From: Planctomycetota bacterium
Lineage (GTDB): Bacteria; Planctomycetota; PLA2
NCBI GenBank assembly: GCA_021776785.1
Contig: JAJFFF010000004.1
Location: 62,001-126,000 of the forward strand
Length of the DNA: 64,000 nucleotides
Reading direction: 5' to 3'
Under the pieces are notes generated by a model that made no database searches, was not told the origin of the DNA, and was given only the letters and a program-made list of their open reading frames with translations. Of the stretch, positions 35,905 through 45,257 are shown in pieces. Position numbers and translations under genes: made by a program. The stretch's first letter is position 1, and every line of letters begins with the position of its first letter.

Positions 35905-38880
35905 CTAGTTAAACGAGTAGCGCAAGCGAACCTGATCCATTTCGAGGAACGGTCCGAGCGCGGCCTCGCTAGCCACCGTGTAGGTGAACGTAGCCACGAC
36001 GCGAACAAATGCGTCTCGCTCGAGGGGGCCCGTGTTGAGGTCGAGGGCGATATCACCGAAGGTTCCGGTGCCACGGTCAAACACATCAATAACCGTGGAT
36101 CCTCCTGCGAACGAAACGCGGGAGACGCCAAAGATCGACGTTTCCGTCAAGAGATCGGGGGCCTGGGGATTGAGTCGGTCGGGCCGAGCCGAGCTCATGA
36201 AGACATCGATGGACTGACCCGGATTCGAGAGTCCGATGATGTCGCCGGGCTCAAACGGGAGAAACGTGGGGTTGGGCACACCCACCGAGTACAGCTCGGT
36301 GATGGCGTTGGCGCCGCCGAATCGATTCGGATCAAAACCGCGAATCGACAGGATGCCGGACGCAAAGTTGTCGTAGTTGTTGACGCCGGTGGCGATCCCG
36401 GGGTTGATTCCGAAAATCACGCCGTCCGCGTCCATTAAGAAGATGAATCCGCGGCCGCCCGAACCACCGCCGTTGCACGAGTTGCACTGTCCGGCGTAGC
36501 CGGAATCCGGAACCGGACGGGGGCCGCCGGCGCCGCCGGTCGCGTCGAGCATACCGCCGGTCAGGTCAAGGCCGGCGCCGGAGATGATGCTGAGCGTTCC
36601 GCCGCTGCCGCCACCACCGCCGCCGGTCGAGACCGTCCAGACGTTGGTGGTCCAGCTCCAAAAATCACCGGTTCCACCATCGCCGCCGGAAACGTCGATG
36701 CGACCCGTAACGCTGACGGAGCCGGCCGCGAGGATTTCCAAAAATCCGCCGCCGCCGCCGCCACCGCCGCCGGAGCCGACCGCGTTTTGGGCGTTACTCC
36801 AGCCATTCATGGCTCCACCGGCGCCGCCGCCGGAACCGCCCGTGCCATCGAGAGCTTCGCGGTCGCCGTACGTGGGACCGGGCGCGCCGCGGACGCCGAT
36901 GACGCCCGAGTTCGCAAGCCCCCACCGACTACACTTGCCAAACGTTCCGATCGGAGACCCTACGGCCCCGCCCGTCCCGCCATTGAAGCGGTCCTCGCCG
37001 AACGTACCCGCGGTGCCGTGGCTTGCGCCGCCGCCGCCGGTGCCTGAAGGGCTTCCGATGTTGACCGAGTCTTGCTGATTGATCTGCCAAGCCTCGCCGC
37101 CGGCATTGCCGCGGCCGGGCCCGGCGCCCTTAAACGAGTTCGGAAACGTGTTCGGTCGTCCACCGCTCGCGTTGATCCATGTATCGAGGCTGTTGCAACC
37201 GCCAAAACTTGTTGTCGTCCCGACACGACGTCCGGGGCGACTCATGCCGCCGTCGAAGCCGCCGGGTCCGCCGACGCCGCCGTTTGCGCGAAGACCGATC
37301 CCGCCGGTCGGTGCGCTGGCGGGCATCGATGATGCATCGCCCGCCGCTCCCGAAGCGTCGATCGCGCCGTCAATCTGGATCAGACCGATGGAAAGCAAAC
37401 GCGCCGGGTTGACGCCGACGATTTTGAGAGTGGTGCCAGCGCCGACGACGAGCGAGTTGAAATCAAACTCGGTCGCGATCGGGGGATCGATGGTGCGAAC
37501 CCCTGCGGTGGGCAAGCCACTTGTGTTCTTGTAGAGATCGGTCGGGTCGACGTCGACGACATCGAACGGATTGCCCAACGACTCGTTGAGCGTGTCGCCG
37601 GTATCCAGCGTCGTGTCCGTCGAAATGACGAGGTCGCCGCCCGTTCCGCCACCAAACGCACCGACGACGCCAACGGCTTTGCCCGGCGACTCCGGGTTGT
37701 TGTAGCGCGCCGTGTTGAAAAAGTCCTCAAGCAGCGTCGTCTGCCCGCCCTCGGGCCGAATGCCGTCTTGCAGCGGGTCATACGTGAGCGTGCGCGTTCC
37801 GACGATCGAGGGTCGATTGCGCACAAGAAACTCTGTCGTGTACCCGAGACCGCCGGGTTCTGGAAATGCTCCGCCGACTGCCCCGGCCAAGACGGTTTGA
37901 CCGTCTCCGGTCAAACCGTTCTCGCCAATAAATGTCTTGCGGAAATCGAGCCCCAAAATGTTGCCGGACAGCGTCAGTCGATACCGCGTGTCGTCCACAA
38001 GACGGACAAGCGGCGTGACCACGATGCTGGCCGTAATCGTGCCGTCCAAACCGACGCCCTGTTCCAAGCGAACAGAAATCGGAACCGGGAAATCAACCTG
38101 GTCACCAAAGTACCCCGGTGACGCCGCAGGAGGCGCGGCATCACCGCTCTCGGTTGCATTGGCAAAAATTTCGAACAACTCGACGGTGCGGTTCGTCACG
38201 GTCGAAGGGTCGATGGGTTCACTGAGACGGATCCGAAGCACATTGGGTGTCGGCTCCAAAATCACGCCGGCTGCAATCAGTTCGTTGCTGTCCATCGCGC
38301 CGAGTTCGCGCGTACGCGGATCGAGGCGAGAAACATCGACGATACCGCCGGTATCGACGTCCTCCGACACGACGTCAAGAACGCGCGGCGGATCGGCAGG
38401 TGCGAAGTCCTCGAAGAAGTTCGCCGTATCGAAAAACGCGTTGTCGGGGTTGCGAATCGGCGATCCGCTCGCCGCGCGAAGCGCGTCCGGGCCAGCTTTG
38501 ATCGTCACCTGATACGAAGTGTCGGAGCGGAATCCGGCGTCGGAACGGTCCGCCACGGTCGGCAGACGCGGCACGAAGGTGACTCGGTTTCCGCTGACGA
38601 CATAGGCTCCGATCGCGAGCGAGAAGTTGCTGCCGGTCGGTCCGACGTTCACGCTCGAGATCTTGAGCCGCTCGAAAAAGTCCTGACCAACCAGCACCGA
38701 GCCTGAGAACACAAAGTCGAGGGGCCGGTTGCGCGGAACGCCGTTTTGGCCCCGCTCCAGGAACTCAACGAGGCGAAAATCGCCGTCGCCGGACCCGGTG
38801 CCGGAGCCTCCGCCGCTGCATCCAAACGTCAAGGATGCACACACCAAACCCAAGACCGAACAAAGTCTCGTTCTGCTCAT
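35905..38880 (-). CDS. Giant Gly-rich lipoprotein with Ig-like domains
   Basis: 991 residues from the ATG at 38880, which has GGAGG eight bases upstream; a longer frame to 38922 is not supported. A lipoprotein signal peptide ends at SLTFGC. The next 350 residues have Big_5/SbsA-like Ig units (NGVPRNRPLDFVFSGSVLVG, LRIRLSEPIDPSTVTNRTVE). The second half is rich in Gly, Ser and Asn with beta-helix-like stretches (GGSGGGAGGAMNGWSNAQNA, then a run of nine Gly). I recognise no enzyme domain. It is probably a surface or adhesion-type protein. Confidence 0.75.
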   Translation of the reverse strand: MSRTRLCSVLGLVCASLTFGCSGGGSGTGSGDGDFRLVEFLERGQNGVPRNRPLDFVFSGSVLVGQDFFERLKISSVNVGPTGSNFSLAIGAYVVSGNRVTFVPRLPTVADRSDAGFRSDTSYQVTIKAGPDALRAASGSPIRNPDNAFFDTANFFEDFAPADPPRVLDVVSEDVDTGGIVDVSRLDPRTRELGAMDSNELIAAGVILEPTPNVLRIRLSEPIDPSTVTNRTVELFEIFANATESGDAAPPAASPGYFGDQVDFPVPISVRLEQGVGLDGTITASIVVTPLVRLVDDTRYRLTLSGNILGLDFRKTFIGENGLTGDGQTVLAGAVGGAFPEPGGLGYTTEFLVRNRPSIVGTRTLTYDPLQDGIRPEGGQTTLLEDFFNTARYNNPESPGKAVGVVGAFGGGTGGDLVISTDTTLDTGDTLNESLGNPFDVVDVDPTDLYKNTSGLPTAGVRTIDPPIATEFDFNSLVVGAGTTLKIVGVNPARLLSIGLIQIDGAIDASGAAGDASSMPASAPTGGIGLRANGGVGGPGGFDGGMSRPGRRVGTTTSFGGCNSLDTWINASGGRPNTFPNSFKGAGPGRGNAGGEAWQINQQDSVNIGSPSGTGGGGASHGTAGTFGEDRFNGGTGGAVGSPIGTFGKCSRWGLANSGVIGVRGAPGPTYGDREALDGTGGSGGGAGGAMNGWSNAQNAVGSGGGGGGGGGFLEILAAGSVSVTGRIDVSGGDGGTGDFWSWTTNVWTVSTGGGGGGSGGTLSIISGAGLDLTGGMLDATGGAGGPRPVPDSGYAGQCNSCNGGGSGGRGFIFLMDADGVIFGINPGIATGVNNYDNFASGILSIRGFDPNRFGGANAITELYSVGVPNPTFLPFEPGDIIGLSNPGQSIDVFMSSARPDRLNPQAPDLLTETSIFGVSRVSFAGGSTVIDVFDRGTGTFGDIALDLNTGPLERDAFVRVVATFTYTVASEAALGPFLEMDQVRLRYSFN

Positions 38881-39535
38881 TACGTGGTCCTCCGGCGCCG
38901 CTTGCTTCGCAACAACATCCAACCAGGCTCGATTTGCGAAGAAGGCGCCGGATACCTATACGGGGTCCAATCTCCGTTTTTGGGGGGCGTTCGCGCGCCC
39001 TTTGCGCCCCCAAGCCATGGCAACCAACGGACACGGGCGGGGTAACCGGCAACCTCCTATTCGATTTTTTGGAGTCGCGACGGAGCTTAGGGCGACAACG
39101 CGTTGCCAACGGCCCAACCAGAAAACGAATCGAATCGCTATCGATTCAGTGGCCCCCTCACCCGACCGGTCGCCTAGTTGCCAATGCGGCGCAAAAAAGA
39201 GGACCATCAGCCAAAAAAAAGTTCGTTTTTTCCGCAAAGAACCCCCGCTTCATGCACCTCACACGCCGCGCGGCGCGGTAAGACCGCACTGATCACGCCG
39301 GCTACGCCGGACCTAACACACGGGAGGCGAACCAGACGGGTCGGGGTAAACAGAGCACCGCCGCGAACGCACAGCAAAGAGAAGCACGAAAGCAACCCAA
39401 AGGACAACGATCCGTAGCGGAACGCCACATCGATCAACGGCGAGCGTCAACGTCGGAAGTGTCCAGCACACCGAGCGAACGGCGAGCATCGACATCATCC
39501 GTCGCGCTGCGTGCTCCCGAACACAACCCACAAGA

Positions 39536-39733
39536 GCCGCCAGAGGCGACGACGAGCAAACGAGTGCGGCGCCAAACCGAACGAACGTCGAGCTCCAACG
39601 TCGTCAGACGGTGGGCCCAAAAACTCAGAGCCCAAACACCGGCGCGTAACCGCCGCCAGAGGCGACGACGAGCAAACGAGTGCGGTGCCAAACCGAACGA
39701 ACGTCGAGCTCCAACGTCGTCAGACGTTGGGCC
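39536..39733. repeat. Direct tandem repeat, about 82 bp, two copies
   Basis: 39536-39617 and 39652-39733 agree except at two positions, at a period of 116 bases. The shared block begins GCCGCCAGAGGCGACGACGA and ends GTCGTCAGACG followed by GTGGGCC or TTGGGCC. Two copies only, so no CRISPR. A related short motif (GGCGAGCGTCAACG, GGCGAGCATCGACAT) occurs just before, at about 39438 and 39481. Confidence 0.85.
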
Positions 39734-39742
39734 ATAGACATG

Positions 39743-39779
39743 CCTTTTTCGTAGCGGGCTACGCCCGCTACGAAAAAGG
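39743..39779. repeat. Long perfect hairpin
   Basis: A 17-bp perfect stem (CCTTTTTCGTAGCGGGC with its complement) and 3-base loop. The T5 in its left arm also serves as the T-tract of the terminator at 39778-39799 when read on the minus strand. Confidence 0.85.
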
Positions 39780-39831
39780 GCGCCTCTTGCGAGGCGCCCG
39801 AACCGAGAGAGTGACGGGCTTACGCCCGTCA
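39773..39831 (-). terminator. Terminator of the 1,702-residue lipoprotein gene
   Basis: On the minus strand, just after the stop, a TGACGGGC/GCCCGTCA hairpin (39812-39831) is followed by a 9-bp stem GGGCGCCTC/GAGGCGCCC with a GCAA loop (39778-39799) and five Ts. The second is a good intrinsic terminator. Confidence 0.85.
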
Positions 39832-39840
39832 GGGGTTTCT

Positions 39841-42800
39841 CTAATTTTCCGAGGTCGGATCGTCGTTTGTACGACGTGTACCGGCCAAGATGTTGATCTG
39901 CGACGGACGCGAACCGTCAATCGTCGCGGGAACGGCACCCTCAGCGAGGGGAGCGGCGCGCAACGTGCGGCCGGTCCAGTTGTGGGCTGTGCCTGCCGGC
40001 ACGGTGGACGAGAAGATCACGCCCTGGGGACCGCTCTCGGTGCCCTCACCAACAAGCGCCACGGTCGAACCGTGCGACTGCGCCTTGCTAATGATGAAGC
40101 CAACCGCCGGCGCTCCGTCGAGGACCGCCTCGTGCACGTTGTTGACGCAGAACAGATCGTTGTGGCCCGTAAGGACAACACGGCTGTTGCGGCTCGACGT
40201 AACACCTGCTGCACGCTGACCGATGAGAACGTTTCCGTCCACCGACAGGTACATGTAGTTAATCGCGTTGGACGTGCCATCGGTGATATCCGATGTGAGC
40301 GCGACCATCCGGCCGCCCGTGTCCGCGTTAAATCCATAGACTTCAAGGTCTGTCGCGCTGCCCGCTCCTGCGCTCGCATCGCTCGCGATGACGCAGAGAA
40401 TCGAACCGCCGCTTCGGCCCTTGAATGTGACCACACCGTTGGTCGCCGCGAACCGACTTTCGTAGTTCCACGAGGGAACGTCGAACTGTTCGAATCCGAC
40501 CGTGTCCGTGTGCGGCGTGAACGGCTCGTACGGATCATGCCCCCCGATCGGCGCGGTGGACGTGTTGAAGCCAACCATGAAGTTGCGGTTGGTCGTCTGG
40601 AAGCCCACGCTCGTCGAAAGCTGGTCCGAGATGTAGTAGATGAAGTTGCCGTTCGGGCTCTTAAACATCGCCCAGAAGTTCTGGACGGTGTCCAGCGTAC
40701 CGCTGTAATTCGGCGACGCCTGTCCGGCGGCTTGAATGCCGGTCAGTGTGCGCAGTCGGTTCGGAAGAATCGATGCCGAGCTGCCACCCGTGAAGTTGAT
40801 CGCACCGCCCGTGGCCGCGTTGCGGAACTGGAAGTGGAGGTTCAACATCGCGCCTTGGCCGAGTTCGTTGAACGTTCCACCGGTGTTCACCGGGTTGTTG
40901 ATAATCTGCGTGGTACCGCCGTGGTACTGCGCGTTGTAGAAGCCCTGTCCGGCCGCGGTGGAAATGTTGGATCCCGCGTAGTTGAACATGAGGACTCGCT
41001 CGTCCGCGCCAAACACCATCTGTTGAACCTGACGGATGCGCGCGTTGATCAAGTTACGACCACTTGCGTATCCGGGGATCGAAGACGGGTTCGGTCCGTT
41101 CAACGAAATCAGATCCGTACCCACAAACAACACGTGTTGGGTTCCGCCCTTACCGGTGTCCATGTCGGAACCGTTCAGCGCGACGACGATGAGATCGTCG
41201 GTCGGGGTCCAGTTGGAGTCCGTGTTGGAACCGGCCGCCCAACCTGCTTCCAGGCTCTGGAACGAGCCGGTGATGTTGGCGTCGCGGACGGCGGCCGCGT
41301 AAGCGCCACTGTCCGACACCACAATGCCGCTCAGGCCTTCGCCCAAACGTCCGGCACCGAGGAACTCGCCGTAAATGTCAATGTCGTTGCCCGTTAGGTC
41401 CTTCAACGTGGCTGCCGTCAGGTCGAGGCTGCCACCCGGGAACTCAAAGGCCAGGAGGGACTTGTCACGGTTACCCGCTTGGGTAATACCCTGGCGGATG
41501 GTGCCGATGTTGGTGTCGATCGCGTAAGTCGTGGTCGACTGGTTTGAGCCAACCGGGAACACGATCACGTCGGGTCCCAACTCGCCCTTCTCCGGCTTGT
41601 CGCCCGCCGCCAGGAACTGCGTTCCGACGTTCGGGCTCACAACAAAGCCGCGGAGATAGTCGTTATCCGGAATCCACATGCCGGTGATCGAGCTCGGTGA
41701 CGGACCAAAGTTGCCGCCGTTGAGGCTCGTGCGGGCCGTGGAACTCGTTAGTGACGAGGTCAACGTACCGTCAACCATGCTCATGCCGAAGATGCGGTTG
41801 AGGTTGAAATACTCGATGAAGATGATGCCGCCGTCGACAAACATCAAGGAGTCGGGCAGTAATCGGTTGTTCGACGTGTCCATCGTGAACGTACCGGTCC
41901 GCGTCTTAAACGACGCGCTACCGAGATTCACAAGCATGGCCGTGCGCGCGAGCGGGTCGCCGTTGGAGTCAAGCCCGTCCAAAATCGTAATGTGCGCATT
42001 GCCGTCGAACGCAGCCGGAATCGGCGTCTTGTCCGTACGCCAGATGAGCATTTTCTCGCCCGTACTGCCGCCCGGCATCGCGGTTGCGCACCAGATACCG
42101 TCCGCCGACATGGCGACGGAGACACCCGTACGGCCCTGCGAGGTGCGGTTGGCACCAATGGCGGTGCTGCTATCGAACCCTTCGATGTAGGAACCAAGGC
42201 CGACGTTGTGAAGCTCACGGTCGTGCGGCGTGTCCTGCACCCAGCGGTTAAACGACTTCCAATAGCCGACACCGTGGTAGAAGTCGAGCGATGTCGAGTT
42301 GAGGTTGGGGTTACCGACGTACTCGGCACCGAACTGTTCGCCGTCGGTGTTCGATGTCGCCTTCGAGTTACTGAGAACCGCCGGCATCCAATAGTCGCCC
42401 GCGACGGCGTCGACAATCATGATGCCGCGCTGGCCCGCCGTGTCGTACTGCTGATAGCGCTTCGAGAAACCACCGGACGTGTTCGAATTGAACTTGCCCA
42501 CCGTGGTCTCGGCCCACAAGAAGACGCGACGGTTGTGCGTCGGCGCAGAAATCCATGTGAATTCCTGCTGCAAGTGCGCGTAGGCCGTCGTGGACGTGGC
42601 GCTCCAGCGAAGCTCGGAACCTGCTTCAGCCGGCCAGAAGCCGCTGATCGAAGGCACCGTCTTGAGCGTGTGCGCATCCGTACCGCCGTTCGCCAAGAGC
42701 ACCGGCAAGATGTCGATGTTGGCGGGGAGGAACGACTTGAATTCCGATGCCTTGCCGGACTCCACTTGGTGAAGCGACGACTGCGAGAACATCGGGACCA

Positions 42801-44949
42801 TGCGAGCTTCTGCAAGCTGTGCAACGCTGTCCTCTAGGCCTGAAATCGCTGCTCCGGCAGACTCTCCCGCTGTGGTCCCGCGGAGATAAATCGCCGTGTC
42901 CGGCGAGATGCTCACGGTCAGAACGCGCGTAAACGCTTGGCGGTTGAGTTCTGCATCCGCGGCGGTTCCGTCGCCTGCGTAGGCGTCACGACCCATAAAG
43001 GTCGTCGGGTGGAAGCCACGGTCCGTGGGCGTACCGGTGATCTGACCGTTTGTCACGAGCAACGGGTTCGGCGCCAACTGCAGTCCATTGGGGAGGCCCG
43101 GAGCGGCCGGGTTCGGCGCGCCGAAGCTGTCATCTTGCTGGTATGTAGAGCTCCACTCGTAGTTTCGCGCCAGCACGACATACACCTGACTACTCGGGAA
43201 TTCGATGGGCGAGGGTACGAGGAACGGAACACCATTCGACCCGCGTACGCGGTCGGTGGGGAACGGCTGACCATCCACGCCCGGGTTAAGCCCGGAGTTG
43301 GCAACGGTCGGCGCCGAGGGAAGATCGAAGTTGACCTGGAACGTCTTGTGACGACCACGGAAACCGGTGAGCGGATGAAGGCCATCGAACTCGCGGTCGT
43401 TTCCGGTCGGGATAAACGAGCTGCCGTTTTGCACCGGGTTCATAACCGACGCGAATACGCGCACGTGAAGTTCAATGCCGCCGGCGGGAGCCGGGGACGA
43501 CGCGCGCGGAACGCCGACAAACATGCCGGAATCCGGGCGGAGGTCCATACCGAGGAGATCGATGTCGAGGGGGTGACCCGCGTTCGCGACTCCATCGGGG
43601 TTGCCGTCAACGAACTCGAGGTCGAACGTGAGCGGCGGCACGCCGCCGGACGCGGTCACGAATTCGTTGTAGTCCACACCCGCTTGGCCCGCGGGCAACA
43701 CGACCGTGTCGATCGCGATCTGCGGAATGCGCACCTGAATGATGTACGACTTGCGGAAGATCACATCGTCAAGTTTGCTTGCCGTCCCGCGCGTGTCGAT
43801 GGCTTCAAGGATGACGCGGTAGCGAAGCGGTGTGATGTCCACACCTTCCACGAAGGGAAGGAAAAAGGCGTTCTGATACTGGTTCGCCTGGAAGGGGTAC
43901 TTGCGACGCTGAAGGCCCGAGCCGGGCGCCGGCGTGAAGCTGGGATGCGTACCCTCAAAAAGGTCGGAGAAGTAATCGGAGAACTGGATCGGAAGCGGAG
44001 TGCCAAGGGTGTTGTCACCACCGGCGAGACCCGCTGTGTCCGCGAAGTTGCGGCGCGAGTTCACAGGAACCGCTGCCGTCTGGAACCAATCCGGCAGGAG
44101 GCCTGCGCCGCCCGCGTTACGGTTGATCGTTCCGACGGGGCCACGCGGCGACTGGAAGCCACCGATTTGGACCTTGCCCTGGCCCGCCTGCAAGACGAAC
44201 AAGCCGCCGTCGTTGAAATCGTTCTCGAACTTGTTGCCCGTTTCCGGGGACTCGTCGACGTCGATGCCGACACCGTCCGCGACCCCTTGGATGCTCGTGT
44301 CAAACGTCGAAAGCTCAAGCTCACGCGCCATGTACACGTTCAAGAGGTTGTTGCGCGAACCGCCAGCGGTCACGAACGCAAACGAGAAGAACGCTTGCGG
44401 GTTCGCCGGGTTCACGAAGTCGATCACGCTGGGAAACGCGGGGACGGCGGGATCGGAAGTTCCCTCGCTCGCGGTCGGGTTGAGAACGTTCACGCTCCCC
44501 TCGCCCACCGTGATGGTGAACGTGCGACTCACGGCCAGATCCGGCTGCTCCAACGAGCCGCCGAGTTGTCCGGTCGAGATCGCTTGGACCTCGAAGCTGA
44601 ACGATCCGACATCACGCGGGAAACCGATGACGCGTGCAAAGCCGGTGAAGGCTCCGTCCTCGTCCGGTACACCGTCGTTATCCAGATCTTCACGATCTCG
44701 AACCAGTGTCACGCCCGCAGGCAAAACACCGGTGTCGAGTTCGAACCGATCCGGAAGCGCGGCGCCTCCTTCGGTGACGAATCGAATCACCTGGTTGTAT
44801 AGAACACCCGCGTCAGCGGCGGGCACAGTTTCGGTCTCGAACTCGACCTTGGCTAGCGTTGCATTAAACGGGCTACCGTTACTGCAACCTGCCAAGCCCG
44901 AGACCGTTAGCGCTGCCAGTAAGGCAACACGCCATCCAGTCTTTGACAT
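39841..44949 (-). CDS. Giant secreted lipoprotein of unknown function
   Basis: 1,702 residues from the ATG at 44949, chosen over the ATG at 44955 because GGAGG lies seven bases upstream of the former and touches the latter. A lipoprotein signal peptide ends at VSGLAGC. Near the N-terminus are cadherin/He_PIG-like units (VLYNQVIRFVTEGGAALPDR, LPAGQAGVDYNEFVTASGGV). The rest is beta-rich with WD/propeller-like phrases (GIWCATAMPGGSTGEKMLIWR), rich in Asn, Gly and Thr. No catalytic motif is seen. It ends at a strong terminator. Confidence 0.75.
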   Translation of the reverse strand: MSKTGWRVALLAALTVSGLAGCSNGSPFNATLAKVEFETETVPAADAGVLYNQVIRFVTEGGAALPDRFELDTGVLPAGVTLVRDREDLDNDGVPDEDGAFTGFARVIGFPRDVGSFSFEVQAISTGQLGGSLEQPDLAVSRTFTITVGEGSVNVLNPTASEGTSDPAVPAFPSVIDFVNPANPQAFFSFAFVTAGGSRNNLLNVYMARELELSTFDTSIQGVADGVGIDVDESPETGNKFENDFNDGGLFVLQAGQGKVQIGGFQSPRGPVGTINRNAGGAGLLPDWFQTAAVPVNSRRNFADTAGLAGGDNTLGTPLPIQFSDYFSDLFEGTHPSFTPAPGSGLQRRKYPFQANQYQNAFFLPFVEGVDITPLRYRVILEAIDTRGTASKLDDVIFRKSYIIQVRIPQIAIDTVVLPAGQAGVDYNEFVTASGGVPPLTFDLEFVDGNPDGVANAGHPLDIDLLGMDLRPDSGMFVGVPRASSPAPAGGIELHVRVFASVMNPVQNGSSFIPTGNDREFDGLHPLTGFRGRHKTFQVNFDLPSAPTVANSGLNPGVDGQPFPTDRVRGSNGVPFLVPSPIEFPSSQVYVVLARNYEWSSTYQQDDSFGAPNPAAPGLPNGLQLAPNPLLVTNGQITGTPTDRGFHPTTFMGRDAYAGDGTAADAELNRQAFTRVLTVSISPDTAIYLRGTTAGESAGAAISGLEDSVAQLAEARMVPMFSQSSLHQVESGKASEFKSFLPANIDILPVLLANGGTDAHTLKTVPSISGFWPAEAGSELRWSATSTTAYAHLQQEFTWISAPTHNRRVFLWAETTVGKFNSNTSGGFSKRYQQYDTAGQRGIMIVDAVAGDYWMPAVLSNSKATSNTDGEQFGAEYVGNPNLNSTSLDFYHGVGYWKSFNRWVQDTPHDRELHNVGLGSYIEGFDSSTAIGANRTSQGRTGVSVAMSADGIWCATAMPGGSTGEKMLIWRTDKTPIPAAFDGNAHITILDGLDSNGDPLARTAMLVNLGSASFKTRTGTFTMDTSNNRLLPDSLMFVDGGIIFIEYFNLNRIFGMSMVDGTLTSSLTSSTARTSLNGGNFGPSPSSITGMWIPDNDYLRGFVVSPNVGTQFLAAGDKPEKGELGPDVIVFPVGSNQSTTTYAIDTNIGTIRQGITQAGNRDKSLLAFEFPGGSLDLTAATLKDLTGNDIDIYGEFLGAGRLGEGLSGIVVSDSGAYAAAVRDANITGSFQSLEAGWAAGSNTDSNWTPTDDLIVVALNGSDMDTGKGGTQHVLFVGTDLISLNGPNPSSIPGYASGRNLINARIRQVQQMVFGADERVLMFNYAGSNISTAAGQGFYNAQYHGGTTQIINNPVNTGGTFNELGQGAMLNLHFQFRNAATGGAINFTGGSSASILPNRLRTLTGIQAAGQASPNYSGTLDTVQNFWAMFKSPNGNFIYYISDQLSTSVGFQTTNRNFMVGFNTSTAPIGGHDPYEPFTPHTDTVGFEQFDVPSWNYESRFAATNGVVTFKGRSGGSILCVIASDASAGAGSATDLEVYGFNADTGGRMVALTSDITDGTSNAINYMYLSVDGNVLIGQRAAGVTSSRNSRVVLTGHNDLFCVNNVHEAVLDGAPAVGFIISKAQSHGSTVALVGEGTESGPQGVIFSSTVPAGTAHNWTGRTLRAAPLAEGAVPATIDGSRPSQINILAGTRRTNDDPTSEN

Positions 44950-45257
44950 CGACATTCCTCCGCAAACTCTCTCGTGTATGGAACTCACGCCCATACCCTT
45001 TTTGTTTTCGGCTAGAGAGACCCAACTTCCCTCAGGCCGATGTTCCGCTGGGATTCACCCAACGGTCCTTATTCTGAGTCTTCGAAGGACAGATTTCTAC
45101 TCTGAACTCCAAAAGAATGGTGACCCAGATCCCAACCTAGTCCACCGAAAACCCATCTGTAACGCAGACGTTACACCTTCCGGGGCCCTGCTCAGCGGGC
45201 GAATAATCGGCCCCCAGTCCCATATGAAGGCCCTTAGCGACAGTGATTCCGGCCCTC
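44950..45257. other. Region between nuoN and the lipoprotein gene
   Basis: About 308 bases without a gene. It contains the upstream region of the minus-strand lipoprotein, including its GGAGG site, and the perfect palindrome at 45158-45175. I see no clear terminator after nuoN. Confidence 0.6.
45158..45175. promoter_or_regulatory. Palindrome, candidate operator
   Basis: TGTAACG, four bases, CGTTACA: a perfect 7-bp inverted repeat, the size and shape of a dimeric regulator site. It lies about 210 bases upstream of the lipoprotein start. No regulator gene is nearby. Confidence 0.4.

Larger units (their letters stand above)
38881..39840. other. Intergenic region with tandem repeats and hairpins
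   Basis: About 960 bases without a supported gene between two giant lipoprotein genes. It holds the 82-bp repeat pair (39536-39733), a long hairpin (39743-39779) and the terminator hairpins at 39778-39831. The first 600 bases show low-complexity A-rich runs near 39180-39240. The many short reading frames overlap one another and resemble no family. Confidence 0.6.

Noticed and set aside
39536..39733. CRISPR array
   Set aside because: Only two copies of an 82-bp block with a 34-base gap, and no cas genes.
39511..41397. 628-residue plus-strand frame spanning the repeat and the lipoprotein 3' end
   Set aside because: Antisense, begins in repeat DNA, no domain seen; reads through both terminator hairpins.
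42937..44802. 621-residue reading frame on the plus strand inside the giant lipoprotein
   Set aside because: Antisense to a supported lipoprotein with a good start and terminator; its composition is low complexity (Arg/Val/Glu rich).
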